The notes below the pieces were generated by a model. That model was not told the origin of the DNA and did not search any database. It was given only the letters and a program-made list of their open reading frames with translations. Below, piece after piece: positions 20,636 to 30,193 of a stretch of DNA of 51,304 nucleotides; the first letter of the stretch is position 1; the number at the start of each line of letters is the position of its first letter. A program made the position numbers and the translations under genes. Source of the stretch: an uncultured Thiohalocapsa sp. (GTDB lineage Bacteria; Pseudomonadota; Gammaproteobacteria; Chromatiales; Chromatiaceae). The DNA lies in the NCBI RefSeq assembly GCF_913062725.1, contig NZ_CAJXWY010000027.1, forward strand, positions 1-51,304, written 5' to 3'.

Positions 20636-22102
20636 ATGCCGGTGATTCTGACCACGGACGCGCTGATCTTTCTGCTGATCGCGGTGGCGCTCGGCTACGG
20701 CGTCTATGCCGCCCAGCACGAGCACCTGCGCGCGCCCTGGCGCAGCGTGGCGCGCTCGCGGGTCGGCGTGGCGGCGCTGGTGGTGATCGGCTGCTATGTG
20801 CTGATCGGGCTGTTGGATTCGATGCACTTCCATCCGCGTGTCGAGCCGGTGGCGGCGTCTTCGGCGGCGCCGGCGGCCACCGATGCCGCGCGTGCGGACG
20901 CCGGCGGGGCGGCCGCTGCGCCGATGGAGGCGCGCTATTCCACGCAGGTGCTGTCGGTGCTGGATGTGATCCTGAGCGGCCTGCGCGAGCGCCAGGAGAA
21001 GACGTTCTCAGCGCCCTTCGCCACCCATCTGTTCGTCAAAGAGCCCATCGAGCAGCCTGACGGCAGCATCGTCCGCGGCTATCCGCCGCTGGAGCACGGC
21101 GGCGCACACCTGAAAGACCCGTCGCGGCGCGGCTTCGATATCGCCGTGCGCACGGTGCTCGGCGCCATCAAAGGGCTGCTGGTCTGGATGGCGCTTACGG
21201 CGGGCCTGGTGTGGCTGGTGGCCCATGCCCGCGGTGAGACCTTCAATGACGGTGCCAGCGCCATCTGGCAGGCGCGCACCACGGTGCCCTGGCGCGTGCT
21301 GCTGCTGACGCTGGCGGTGATGCTGGTGCTCGGCTTCGTCGCCGCCGAGCTGGCCGCCGGCTATCACATTCTCGGCACCGACAAGGTGGGTGAGGACGTC
21401 TTCTACCAGAGCCTGAAGAGCATCCGCACCGGGCTCGTCATCGGCACCCTCACCACGCTGGTGATGCTGCCGGCGGCGGTGATCCTGGGCATCATGGCCG
21501 GCTATTTCCGCGGTCTCACCGACGACATCATCCAGTATCTCTACACCACGCTCAATTCCATTCCCGGTGTGCTGCTCATCGCCGCGGCCATCCTGATGCT
21601 GCAGGTGTACATGACCAACAACGCCGATCAGTTCGCCAGTCTGGTGGAGCGCGCCGACCTAAGGCTGCTGTTTTTGTGCATCATCCTCGGCGTCACCAGC
21701 TGGACCGGGCTCTGCCGGCTGTTGCGCGGCGAGTCACTGAAGCTGCGCGAGCAGGACTATGTGCAGGCGGCCTCGGCGCTGGGCGTTCGCCACGGCACCA
21801 TCATCAGCCGCCACATTCTGCCCAATGTGCTGCATATCGTCATGATCACCGTGGTGCTGGACTTCAGCGGCCTGGTGCTCGCCGAGGCGGTGCTTTCCTA
21901 CGTCAACATCGGCGTCGACCCCACCATGAACAGCTGGGGCAACATGATCAACAGCGCCCGCCTGGAGCTGGCGCGTGAGCCCATCGTTTGGTGGTCACTG
22001 GCCGCCGCTTTCGTCTTCATGTTCACGCTGGTGCTGGCGGCCAACCTGTTCGCAGACGTGGTGCGCGACGCCTTCGATCCGCGGCTCGCCCGCGTGCGGT
22101 GA
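20636..22102 (+). CDS. Peptide ABC transporter permease 2 (OppC/YejE type), enlarged
   Basis: A 488-residue permease, well above the 300-340 usual for OppC, DppC or YejE. The core transport domain is in the last 230 residues, with the EAA loop REQDYVQAASALGVRHG. The extra N-terminal half contains two early membrane helices (about 8-25 and 40-62), an Ala-rich probably periplasmic stretch (about 68-100) continuing to roughly 165, and two more helices before the core. GGGAGG lies 8 nt before the ATG at 20636, which decides the start over a GTG at 20588. Gap to the previous gene is 64 nt. Confidence 0.9.
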   Translation: MPVILTTDALIFLLIAVALGYGVYAAQHEHLRAPWRSVARSRVGVAALVVIGCYVLIGLLDSMHFHPRVEPVAASSAAPAATDAARADAGGAAAAPMEARYSTQVLSVLDVILSGLRERQEKTFSAPFATHLFVKEPIEQPDGSIVRGYPPLEHGGAHLKDPSRRGFDIAVRTVLGAIKGLLVWMALTAGLVWLVAHARGETFNDGASAIWQARTTVPWRVLLLTLAVMLVLGFVAAELAAGYHILGTDKVGEDVFYQSLKSIRTGLVIGTLTTLVMLPAAVILGIMAGYFRGLTDDIIQYLYTTLNSIPGVLLIAAAILMLQVYMTNNADQFASLVERADLRLLFLCIILGVTSWTGLCRLLRGESLKLREQDYVQAASALGVRHGTIISRHILPNVLHIVMITVVLDFSGLVLAEAVLSYVNIGVDPTMNSWGNMINSARLELAREPIVWWSLAAAFVFMFTLVLAANLFADVVRDAFDPRLARVR

Positions 22103-22271
22103 GGCCCATGATTGAGGTGCGGCGTCGAGGGCGCCGCCGTGCAACGGGCGTCGGGCGCGCGACGGCGTCGGTCGCGCGAGCAGCCGCCGGGTAGCATCGG
22201 CGGCGGTGGCGAGACGGCCATCGACGGACGCCGCGCAACCGTACAGCCTACAAAGAGCCCATAAGACCACC

Positions 22272-24287
22272 ATGACCAACGCGCTGTTGGAAGTCACCGG
22301 ACTGACCACCGAGCTGCCGCCGAGCCGCGGCGGCGAGCGCCCGGTGCGCGTCTGCGACGACGTCGGCTTCAGCATCCGCCCGGGCGAGACCGTCGCCCTC
22401 CTCGGCGAGTCCGGCTGCGGTAAATCCATGACGGCGTTGTCACTGATGCGGCTGCTGCCCCTCGGCGGGCGCATCGCCGCGGGCTCGGTGTGCCTCGGCG
22501 ATCAGGATTTGCTCAGGCTCACGGAGCGGGACATGCGGCGCATCCGGGGCGGACGCATGGGCATGATCTTCCAGGAGCCGCAGACTTCGCTGAACCCGGT
22601 GCTGACGGTGGGTGCGCAGATCGCCGAGGCGGTGCGGGTGCACGCGGGTATGCCGCGCGCCGGCATCGGTGCCCGGGTGGTGGAGTTGCTGCGCGCCGTG
22701 GGTATCCCGGATCCCGAGCGCCGGGCCGAGGAGTATCCGCACCAGCTTTCGGGCGGCATGAAGCAGCGCATCATGGTGGCCATGGCGCTCGCCGGTGACC
22801 CCGAGCTGCTGATCGCCGACGAGCCCACCACGGCGCTGGATGTGACCATCCAGGCCCAGGTGCTGCAGCTGCTGAAGGGCGTGCAGCGCGAGCGCGGCAT
22901 GGCGGTGCTGCTCATCACCCACGACCTGGGCGTGGTGGCGGAGACGGCGGATCGCCTCGCGGTCATGTATGCCGGACAGATCGTCGAGCAGGCGAGTGTG
23001 GCGGCCTTCTTCGCTGGACCGGCCCATCCCTACAGCCGCAAGCTGCTGGAAAGTCTGCCCGCCGCGGACAAGCGCGCCGGCGCCCTCGCGGTCATCCCGG
23101 GCCGGGTGCCGCCGCTGGACCAGGACTTCACGGGCTGTCGCTTCGCCCCCCGCTGCTTCCGCGCCATGGAGCGCTGCCACGACACCGTGCCGGGCTGGCT
23201 CGACGCCGGCGCCGAGCAGCGTGTGCGCTGCCTGCTGTGGGAGGCCGGCACGCCCACGTTCGCGCCCGTGGCCGCGCAACAGGCCACGGACGGCGAGGAG
23301 GCGGCCGCGTCTGCGGATGCATTGCTCAGCACCGACGACCTGAAGATCCACTTTCCCATCCGCCGCGGGCTCTTCAAGCGCACCGTGGGGCATGTCAAGG
23401 CCGTCGACGGCCTGGATCTGGCCCTCTATGCCGGCCGCACCCTGGCGTTGGTCGGCGAGTCCGGCTGCGGCAAGACCACCGCCGGCAAGGGCATTCTGCA
23501 ACTGGCGCGACCCACCGCCGGCGCCGTACATTACGACGGCGTGGATTTGTCGCGGCTCAAGCCCGCACGGCTGCGGCCCTATCGCAAGGACCTGCAGGTC
23601 ATCTTCCAGGACCCCTTCGCGTCCATGAATCCGCGCATGCTGGTGGAGGACATCGTCGGCGAAGGCCTGCAGGCGCTCGGCATCGCCCCCGGCCGGGCCG
23701 AGCGGCGCCAGCGCGTCGCGGCGTTACTGGAGCAGGTGGGCATCGGCGAGCAGGCCCTGGGCCGTTATCCGCACGAGTTCTCCGGCGGCCAGCGCCAGCG
23801 CATCTGCATCGCCCGCGCGCTCGCGGTGGAGCCCAGACTCATCGTCTGCGACGAGCCCACCAGCGCACTCGATGTCTCCGTACAGGCGCAGATCCTGAAC
23901 CTGCTCAAGCGCCTTCAGCAGGAGTTGGGGCTGGCCTACCTGTTCATTACCCACGACATCTCCGTGGTGTCCTACCTCGCCCACGAAGTGGCGGTGATGT
24001 ATCTCGGGCGCATCGTCGAGCGGGGCAGCACGGCGCAGATCCTGGGCGAGCCCCGGCACCCCTACACCAAGGCGCTGCTCTCCGCCGTGCCCGTCGCCGA
24101 CCCCGAGCGCCAGCGCGACATCATTCGCCTGGAAGGCGATATGCCCTCACCCGCCAACCCACCGGCGGGCTGCCACTTCCACCCGCGCTGCCCCGAGGCC
24201 ATCGAGGACTGCGCGGCGGCCTATCCCGACGAGCGCCGCCTGGCGGATGGGCGCACGGTGCGCTGTATCCGGGTGCAGACCGACTGA
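22272..24287 (+). CDS. Peptide ABC transporter, fused double ATP-binding protein (OppD-OppF/YejF type)
   Basis: A 671-residue protein made of two ATPase halves. First half: Walker A GESGCGKS at 45-52, signature LSGGMKQR, Walker B LLIADEPTTALD, and the OppD-type Cys-containing tail region (CRFAPRCFRAMERC). Second half: Walker A GESGCGKT at 395-402, signature FSGGQRQR, Walker B LIVCDEPTSALD, with a second Cys-rich tail (CHFHPRCPEAIEDC). These tails are typical of peptide importer ATPases. Fusion of the two subunits is known from YejF. The start at 22272 gives the family N-terminus MTNALLEVTGLTTEL; the upstream 165 nt are non-coding. It completes a four-gene importer. Confidence 0.94.
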   Translation: MTNALLEVTGLTTELPPSRGGERPVRVCDDVGFSIRPGETVALLGESGCGKSMTALSLMRLLPLGGRIAAGSVCLGDQDLLRLTERDMRRIRGGRMGMIFQEPQTSLNPVLTVGAQIAEAVRVHAGMPRAGIGARVVELLRAVGIPDPERRAEEYPHQLSGGMKQRIMVAMALAGDPELLIADEPTTALDVTIQAQVLQLLKGVQRERGMAVLLITHDLGVVAETADRLAVMYAGQIVEQASVAAFFAGPAHPYSRKLLESLPAADKRAGALAVIPGRVPPLDQDFTGCRFAPRCFRAMERCHDTVPGWLDAGAEQRVRCLLWEAGTPTFAPVAAQQATDGEEAAASADALLSTDDLKIHFPIRRGLFKRTVGHVKAVDGLDLALYAGRTLALVGESGCGKTTAGKGILQLARPTAGAVHYDGVDLSRLKPARLRPYRKDLQVIFQDPFASMNPRMLVEDIVGEGLQALGIAPGRAERRQRVAALLEQVGIGEQALGRYPHEFSGGQRQRICIARALAVEPRLIVCDEPTSALDVSVQAQILNLLKRLQQELGLAYLFITHDISVVSYLAHEVAVMYLGRIVERGSTAQILGEPRHPYTKALLSAVPVADPERQRDIIRLEGDMPSPANPPAGCHFHPRCPEAIEDCAAAYPDERRLADGRTVRCIRVQTD

Positions 24288-24453
24288 GGCCCGGCGTTGC
24301 GGCGCCACCGCACGCTCACCCGGCGCGCGCTCCCTCAGAGCCGCCTTCGGGGAGCGCTCTGAGCGTCAGGATGGCATTTCGCGGAGGCGCAGCCGCAGGC
24401 CCGTTCGTCCGGGTGGGTAGGCGCCATCGATGAGCAACCCCAAGGAGTGCCCT

Positions 24454-25917
24454 ATGCGTGCCTTTCAAGATCTCATTGCTGCGATGATTGCCGGTCGAGA
24501 CTGGCCAGGTATGGGAAACTCAGAGCAAGCCCGTGAGCTGATGACGGCGGTGTACAGTGAGCGCTATCATAGCGCCGCGCATTTCCGGGACCGTTATCAA
24601 CAGCGCGCAAACTTGCAGAAGAAAGAAGATGTCGCGTCGTACGCCGGCTGGATAACTGCGGACAATCCCACCTCAGGCGCATACCAGGGGACTTCCTTCG
24701 TATGGTTCCCGGGTGTTGGCGGCAGCATTGCAGTCCTGGTGATTGGCACTGACGGTTTCGGGGCCGATAGTCACATCCTCGGGCGGCCGGGGCATGCCCG
24801 CAGGCTGCGTGCCCTAAGGGCTTTGCACCAGGGCCAGGTGTGGGTCAAGCCGGACCTCCTCGACCTCAACACTCGCGTGCCGGATAGTGTCATCGGCAAC
24901 TGGCCGGCCGCCGAGTCCGCGATGAAGATCTACGGCCACGTTATCTACGCTGCTGTTCCGGTGCGTAACATCGCGGATAGCTCGGCCGTTGAAGATCTCC
25001 TCGACCTCTTTTTCGCAGAGCATGGCACACCCCTGACAGGCAAGTTTCGCGAGCGCTGGGCTGATCGGCAGCAAGCGATTGCCGGCGCCATTTTCCCGCG
25101 CTTCGACCCAACTAAGGTCCTGAGCCTGCTCAAAGAACGCCGTTTCGTAATCTTGGAAGGGCCCCCCGGCACCGGCAAGACACGTTGGGCATTAGATCTG
25201 TCGCATCGGATTGGGCCTGTGACGACGGTCCAATTTCACCCAGCGCGCACCTATGAGGACTTCGTTGTCGGTCTCTTTCCCCGTCCAGCCGCTGATGGCC
25301 TGGCCTTCGAGGTAAGAGCAGGGGACTTACTGCAAGCAAACTTAGCGGCAGCGCAGGGGCCTCACGTCCTCCTGATCGACGAGATCAATCGTGCCGACCT
25401 TGGACGGGTATTGGGTGAGGCTGTAATGCTCTTCGAGGTCGGCGAGGCGCCGCGGCGGGTCCACTTGCCACAAGTACCAGCCGGCCATCCGCCGGAATTG
25501 GAGCTCTCGCCAAACCTTCTGGTGCTTGGTACCCGCAACACCGCCGACCGCACCATCGCACGTCTGGACTTAGCCATCCGCCGACGCTTCGCATTCGTTC
25601 CCGTTTGGCCCGACCTGGACGTGGTAGCGGCTGAGGGGGTAGATTTTGCCGTGCAGCTCTTTGCAGATACCGTCCATAGCTTTGCCGAGTTCGCCGATGA
25701 CGAGACTCTGCGGCTCGTTCCCGGCCATGCTTACTTCCTCGATCCCCGTCCAGAGTTTGATCCTGTTGACCGCCAGGCTCGGGTTGCTCGGCGTCTGGAG
25801 TTAGAACTGGTGCCGCTGTTGCGTGACTATCTTGACGAGCGCCTGTGCGGTGGTGCCAGCGAAGCCATCGCCGGTCTGACTGACAGAATCAGTAGCACAA
25901 TCATGGGTTTGAGTTGA
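24454..25917 (+). CDS. McrB-like AAA+ protein of a type IV restriction module
   Basis: A 487-residue protein. The C-terminal half is an McrB-type AAA+ domain: GPPGTGKT at 236-243, HVLLIDEINRADLGR with D309-E310, and the McrB-like sensor segment GTRNTADRTIARLDLAIRRRF. In McrBC systems this motor hydrolyses GTP and drives the McrC nuclease. The first 215 residues (FQDLIAAMIAGRDWPG onward, with YAGWITADNPTSGAYQGTSF) do not resemble the DNA-binding domain of E. coli McrB and I do not recognise them; they probably determine what is sensed. AAGGAG lies 6 nt before the ATG at 24454, favouring it over the ATG at 24430. Codon use is visibly less GC-biased than neighbours, which suggests transfer. The stop overlaps the McrC-like start. 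Confidence 0.82.
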   Translation: MRAFQDLIAAMIAGRDWPGMGNSEQARELMTAVYSERYHSAAHFRDRYQQRANLQKKEDVASYAGWITADNPTSGAYQGTSFVWFPGVGGSIAVLVIGTDGFGADSHILGRPGHARRLRALRALHQGQVWVKPDLLDLNTRVPDSVIGNWPAAESAMKIYGHVIYAAVPVRNIADSSAVEDLLDLFFAEHGTPLTGKFRERWADRQQAIAGAIFPRFDPTKVLSLLKERRFVILEGPPGTGKTRWALDLSHRIGPVTTVQFHPARTYEDFVVGLFPRPAADGLAFEVRAGDLLQANLAAAQGPHVLLIDEINRADLGRVLGEAVMLFEVGEAPRRVHLPQVPAGHPPELELSPNLLVLGTRNTADRTIARLDLAIRRRFAFVPVWPDLDVVAAEGVDFAVQLFADTVHSFAEFADDETLRLVPGHAYFLDPRPEFDPVDRQARVARRLELELVPLLRDYLDERLCGGASEAIAGLTDRISSTIMGLS

Positions 25918-27335
25918 TGGCAGCGCGGGGTCCTGCCGCGAAGGGCAAGGCACGCGGTCAACTGGCCCAGTCATCGGTACCCAAAGCCCGGAATTTGTTT
26001 CGGCTGGTGGACCATGGCGATCCGATCCGGATCAGAGCCTCAAACGTCGGCGCCGCAGGGGATCGATGGATTGACGGCTTTCTGGAGGCCAACTGTAAGC
26101 ATCTGCGCCGGCTCGATCTGCGTACTGAGGTTGAGACCCGCGGCGGCGTGTGCTTGGTGGTACGTCCTGGTAGCCACATCGGCGCCATACCGCTAGTGTC
26201 AACGTCGACGCGCCGGGTGGCCGCAGGGGTACTCGTTGCGCCCCGTTTTGGTTGGGCGGCATTGGGTAGTGTCCTTCAGACAGTTGGTTTTGCGGTCGAA
26301 CCGGCGCTCGGGAAAGCACCCCTCGTCCCAGGTTCGGCTCGTGAAGTCCCCGCTTGGCTGCTTGTCGCGCCAGTGTTGAACCGCCTCGAGGCTTTGCTGC
26401 GCTATATGAAGCGGGGCTTTGTCGAGCGCACGGAGGTCAGGTTGACCCCGCGCGGGCGCGTTGAGTGGCCGCAATGGATCCAGCGGGAGTTTGGGAAGGG
26501 ACAATGGGGGCGTTTGCCGTGTACCTTTCCGGATCTTGATGATGACCCTGAGCTTATCGCCACCATGCGCTGGACGCTGGCACGCTTGGAGCAGGACCTT
26601 GCCTCGCAACTCGACTCGCTGACCAGCCGTGCACTCTACGAGCGGATTCGTTTGCTGAACCACGATCTGGGCCCCGGCCGGAGTCGCCGGCCCGCGCCTT
26701 GGGATCAGCCCGGGCAGAGTTCCGGCTGGCTTGCGGATGCGCAACAGGCTATGGGCTGGGTGGCGGAGGAGAGGGGCCTGGGCGGTGCCCGCAGCCTCGA
26801 TGGCTTGGCTTGGGATGTTGAAGCTGACCAACTGTGGGAAGCTTTTGTTGCATCCTTTGTGCGTGATTTGGCGCCGTACCTCGGCATGGTCTGGGCTGGG
26901 CGTGGCCAGACCCAGCACCGGCTCAACTGGCAGGGTCGGCCAAGTTCAATGGGGGCGCTAATTCCCGATACGGGACTGCGGAGCCCCCAGCGGGTGATCT
27001 GGGTGGATGCCAAATACAAGGCCCACCTCACGTTGCTCTCCCAATACGGCTGGCGAGGTCTCACAGAAGCCGTACGCGATGCTCACCGCGCCGATCTACA
27101 CCAAGCGCTGGCTTACACGGCTCTCACTGATACTGAGTTCACCGATACCGTTTTGGCTTATCCCGCGCTGGGGAACGAGCACCGCCCCGCGATGACCATC
27201 GCAACGATGGCGTCGGGGCATCGACGGGTGCGGTTGGTTTTGGCTGGACTACCCTTCGGCTTTCGGTCGCCAAGCCAGCGCCAGGAGATGCTCACCCGCT
27301 GGCGTAGGTTGCTTGATCTCAGATCGGGTGACTAA
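25917..27335 (+). CDS. McrC-like PD-(D/E)XK nuclease subunit
   Basis: A 472-residue protein whose ATG shares one base with the preceding stop (TGATG). The middle contains the McrC-like stretch LEALLRYMKRGFVERTEVRLT near residue 160-180 (shown in part: LLRYMKRGFVE). The nuclease motif is in the C-terminal third: IPDTGL with D351, then WVDAKYK with D364 and K366, the D-(D/E)-X-K pattern of McrC nucleases. The first 50 residues are basic and probably flexible. With the AAA+ partner it would restrict incoming DNA, classically modified DNA, though the N-terminal sensor of the partner differs. Codon use matches the McrB-like gene, so both likely arrived together. Confidence 0.8.
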   Translation: MAARGPAAKGKARGQLAQSSVPKARNLFRLVDHGDPIRIRASNVGAAGDRWIDGFLEANCKHLRRLDLRTEVETRGGVCLVVRPGSHIGAIPLVSTSTRRVAAGVLVAPRFGWAALGSVLQTVGFAVEPALGKAPLVPGSAREVPAWLLVAPVLNRLEALLRYMKRGFVERTEVRLTPRGRVEWPQWIQREFGKGQWGRLPCTFPDLDDDPELIATMRWTLARLEQDLASQLDSLTSRALYERIRLLNHDLGPGRSRRPAPWDQPGQSSGWLADAQQAMGWVAEERGLGGARSLDGLAWDVEADQLWEAFVASFVRDLAPYLGMVWAGRGQTQHRLNWQGRPSSMGALIPDTGLRSPQRVIWVDAKYKAHLTLLSQYGWRGLTEAVRDAHRADLHQALAYTALTDTEFTDTVLAYPALGNEHRPAMTIATMASGHRRVRLVLAGLPFGFRSPSQRQEMLTRWRRLLDLRSGD

Positions 27336-27404
27336 CGCGCGTCCAACGGGACGCTAGCCCATGGCGCTGTCCTCTCGGGTGGGCAATCGTCATCGCCCTG
27401 CCCA

Positions 27405-27851
27405 TTACCGTGCCGCGGCCAGCCAGCGATCCAACGCATTGGCGAACGCCTGGCGTTCGCGCTGGCCGAAGGCCGACGGTCCGCCGGTGTCGACGCCGCT
27501 GGCGCGCAGGGTGTCCATGAAGTCTCGCAGGTTGAGGCGCTCGCGGATGTTCTCCGGCGTGTAGGGCTCGCCGCGGGGATTGAGCGCCGTACAGCCCTTG
27601 GCCACCACATCCGCCGCCAGGGGGATGTCGGCGGTGATGACCAAGTCGCCGGGCATGGCATGCTGGGCGATGTGATTATCGGCCACATCAAAGCCCGCAC
27701 CGACCCGCACGCTGCGGATCAGCCGCGACGGTGGCGTCGCCAGGGGCTGATTCGCCACCAGGGTGAGGCGGGTGCGGGTGCGCTCGGCGGCGCGGAACAG
27801 GATGTCTTTGACGGGCTTCGGGCAGGCGTCCGCGTCGACCCAGATCTGCAT
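27405..27851 (-). CDS. yaiI: YaiI/YqxD family protein (UPF0178, DUF188)
   Basis: A 148-residue protein. It begins with the family signature [18 protein letters not shown] and contains [16 protein letters not shown] and [18 protein letters not shown], all characteristic of this widespread, uncharacterised family that resembles PIN/NYN-type nucleases in its Asp pattern. No experimental function is known to me. AAGGAG sits 9 nt before the ATG. It is convergent with the restriction module and divergent from the DeaD-like gene. Confidence 0.9.
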   Translation of the reverse strand: MQIWVDADACPKPVKDILFRAAERTRTRLTLVANQPLATPPSRLIRSVRVGAGFDVADNHIAQHAMPGDLVITADIPLAADVVAKGCTALNPRGEPYTPENIRERLNLRDFMDTLRASGVDTGGPSAFGQRERQAFANALDRWLAAAR

Positions 27852-27950
27852 GGCTGTGCGCTCCTTCGTCCTGTGCGGGTTTCACGACGCCAGGCGCCGC
27901 CCGGCTGCCGTGGCGAGTATACTGGGGGATTGACTTGAGCATCCCGACCC

Positions 27951-29909
27951 ATGAACGCCTCCGCATCCGCCGGCGGACCCGCCGCCGGCAACAGTATGAC
28001 GCCCGATTCTACAGACAACGCCACCCCCACAGCGCCGGACGCGGTTGCCGGTGACCCATCCCCCGGCGATGCCGCGGGCACCGAGCCCCGGTTCGACGAC
28101 CTCGGCCTGCCGCCGTCCCTGCTCGCCGCGCTGGAGCGCGTCGGCTACGAGACACCGTCGCCGATCCAGGCCCAAACCATCCCGCATCTGCTCGCCGGGC
28201 ACGACCTCCTGGGTCATGCGCCCACGGGCACGGGCAAGACCGCCGCCTTCACGCTGCCGTTATTGGCCAGACTGGACCTGAGCCAGCGTGTGCCGCAGGC
28301 GCTGGTGCTCACGCCCACCCGCGAGCTGGCCATCCAGGTGGCCGAGGCCTGCCGGCGCTATGCCGCGGAGCTACGGGATTTCCATGTCCTGCCCATCTAT
28401 GGTGGCCAGGACTATCGCACGCAGCTGCGCCAGTTACAGCGCGGCGTGCATGTCGTCGTCGGCACGCCCGGGCGGATCATGGATCACATGCGCCGCGGCA
28501 CGCTGGACCTGGATGCGCTGCGGGTGCTGGTGCTCGACGAAGCGGATGAAATGCTGCGCATGGGCTTCATCGATGACGTCGAGTGGATCTTGGCGCAGAC
28601 GCCGCCGACGCGCCAGACAGCCCTGTTTTCGGCCACGCTGCCGCGGGCCATTCAGCGCATCGCCCAGTCCTACCTGCATGATCCGGTGCAAGTCAGCATC
28701 GCCGCGCGCACGGCGACGGCGGAAACCATTCGTCAGCGCTGGTGGCTGGTGAGTGGCCTGCACAAGCTGGATGCGCTGACCCGCATCCTGGAAGTGGAGC
28801 TGTTCGATGCGCTGCTCATCTTCGTGCGTACCAAAACGGCGACGGTGGAGCTCGCCGAGCGTCTGGAGGCCCGCGGCTATGCCGCCGCGGCTCTCAATGG
28901 TGACCTGCCGCAGAAGCTGCGCGAGCAGATCGTAGAGCGTCTGCGCCAGGGGCAGCTCGACATCATCGTCGCCACTGACGTCGCCGCCCGCGGGCTGGAT
29001 GTGGAGCGCATCAGCCATGTGGTGAACTACGACATCCCCTACGACACCGAGGCCTATATCCACCGCATCGGCCGCACCGGCCGGGCCGGGCGCGCCGGGG
29101 AGGCGATCCTGTTCGTGGCTCCCCGCGAGCGTCGCATGCTGCGTGCCATCGAGCAGGCGACCCGCCAGCCCATCGAGCCCTTGCAGCTGCCGTCCACGGA
29201 AACGGTCAACGACAAGCGCATCGCCGACTTCAAGCAGCGCATCAGCGATGCCCTGGCCGCCGGCGAGCTGGATTTCTTGCAAGGCCTGGTGGAGCAGTAC
29301 CAGCAGGAGCACGACGTGCCGGCGGTGGAGATCGCCGCGGCGCTGGCGCGGCTGGTCATCGGCGAGCAGCCCCTGTTGCTGCCGCCCGAGCCGGAGCGCC
29401 GGCCCCGCCGCGAGCCGCGGGAGCAGCGCGGCCGCCGCGATGAGCAGGGGCCACGCCAAGGGCGGGAGAGACGCCCGCGCACCCGCGAGCCCGATCGGGC
29501 GCATACGGATCGGCGCGAGCGCCGGGCGCCGGATGGCGGCGCAGCGACCACCCGCCGACAGGACCGGGGCCCGCGCCCCGAGCCCGGGCGCTGGCGCGAC
29601 GGCGAGCGGGTGGACGAGCGCCCCCAGCGCAACGCGCCCTCGGCTGAGGGGATGGAGCGTTTCCGCATCGAGGTTGGCCACGATCACGGCGTGAAGCCCG
29701 GCAACATCGTCGGCGCCATCGCCAACGAGGCGGGCCTGGAAGGCCGCTACATCGGCCGTATCGATATCCGTGACGACCACAGCACCCTGGATCTGCCGGC
29801 GGGCATGCCGAAGGAGCTGCTGCAGCATCTCAAGAAGACCCGCGTCTGCGGTCGGCCGTTGGGCATCAAGCGTATCGGCGGCGGCGGGAGCGGGCCGCAT
29901 CGGCGCTGA
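27951..29909 (+). CDS. deaD: DEAD-box RNA helicase, DeaD/CsdA type
   Basis: A 652-residue RNA helicase. The Q-motif region is [12 protein letters not shown], Walker A is PTGTGKT at 91-97, followed by PTRELA, GTPGR, LDEADEM, SATLP and [11 protein letters not shown]. The first 45 residues are low-complexity. After the helicase core comes an Arg-rich disordered linker (about 465-560) and a C-terminal DbpA-like RNA-binding domain ([20 protein letters not shown] onward, in part), the architecture of DeaD/CsdA, which acts in ribosome assembly and cold adaptation. The ATG at 27951 lacks a clear ribosome-binding site; M16 is an alternative. A good -10 (TATACT, 27918-27923) lies just upstream without a matching -35. 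Confidence 0.93.
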   Translation: MNASASAGGPAAGNSMTPDSTDNATPTAPDAVAGDPSPGDAAGTEPRFDDLGLPPSLLAALERVGYETPSPIQAQTIPHLLAGHDLLGHAPTGTGKTAAFTLPLLARLDLSQRVPQALVLTPTRELAIQVAEACRRYAAELRDFHVLPIYGGQDYRTQLRQLQRGVHVVVGTPGRIMDHMRRGTLDLDALRVLVLDEADEMLRMGFIDDVEWILAQTPPTRQTALFSATLPRAIQRIAQSYLHDPVQVSIAARTATAETIRQRWWLVSGLHKLDALTRILEVELFDALLIFVRTKTATVELAERLEARGYAAAALNGDLPQKLREQIVERLRQGQLDIIVATDVAARGLDVERISHVVNYDIPYDTEAYIHRIGRTGRAGRAGEAILFVAPRERRMLRAIEQATRQPIEPLQLPSTETVNDKRIADFKQRISDALAAGELDFLQGLVEQYQQEHDVPAVEIAAALARLVIGEQPLLLPPEPERRPRREPREQRGRRDEQGPRQGRERRPRTREPDRAHTDRRERRAPDGGAATTRRQDRGPRPEPGRWRDGERVDERPQRNAPSAEGMERFRIEVGHDHGVKPGNIVGAIANEAGLEGRYIGRIDIRDDHSTLDLPAGMPKELLQHLKKTRVCGRPLGIKRIGGGGSGPHRR

Positions 29910-29946
29910 GTCCAGTGCCCTGTGTCTGCCCGAGGCGGTTCTCTGC

Positions 29947-29952
29947 TACAAT
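29947..29952 (+). promoter_or_regulatory. Candidate -10 element before the RhlE-like gene
   Basis: TACAAT about 240 nt before the rhlE start in the 284-bp gap between the two helicase genes; a matching -35 was not found. The rest of the gap shows nothing clear. Confidence 0.25.
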
Positions 29953-30193
29953 CCCGGCTCGGGTGCCTCACCGGTCGGCACCATTGCGGCTCACCAGGCG
30001 CCTCACCAGGCCACTGGCGTCGCCGAAACCCGCTTTAAGCCGTTCGTGCTGCCGCCCGCGCTGCCGCCCAGTGCCAATCCGTCGGGCGCCTCCCGTTCCA
30101 GCCAAGCAAACCCGAACCCCGCCTGGACCGGCTCCCGGCGGCGCGCCCGTTACCCGTGCGCGCCCCAGGGAGGGCACAACCGGAGCTGATCCC

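Noticed and set aside
24297..24400. Overlapping inverted repeats (CTCAGAG/CTCTGAG and CGCTCCC/GGGAGCG) before the McrB-like gene
   Set aside because: Probably a terminator-like structure after the peptide importer, but without a T-tract; too weak to call an element end or attachment site.
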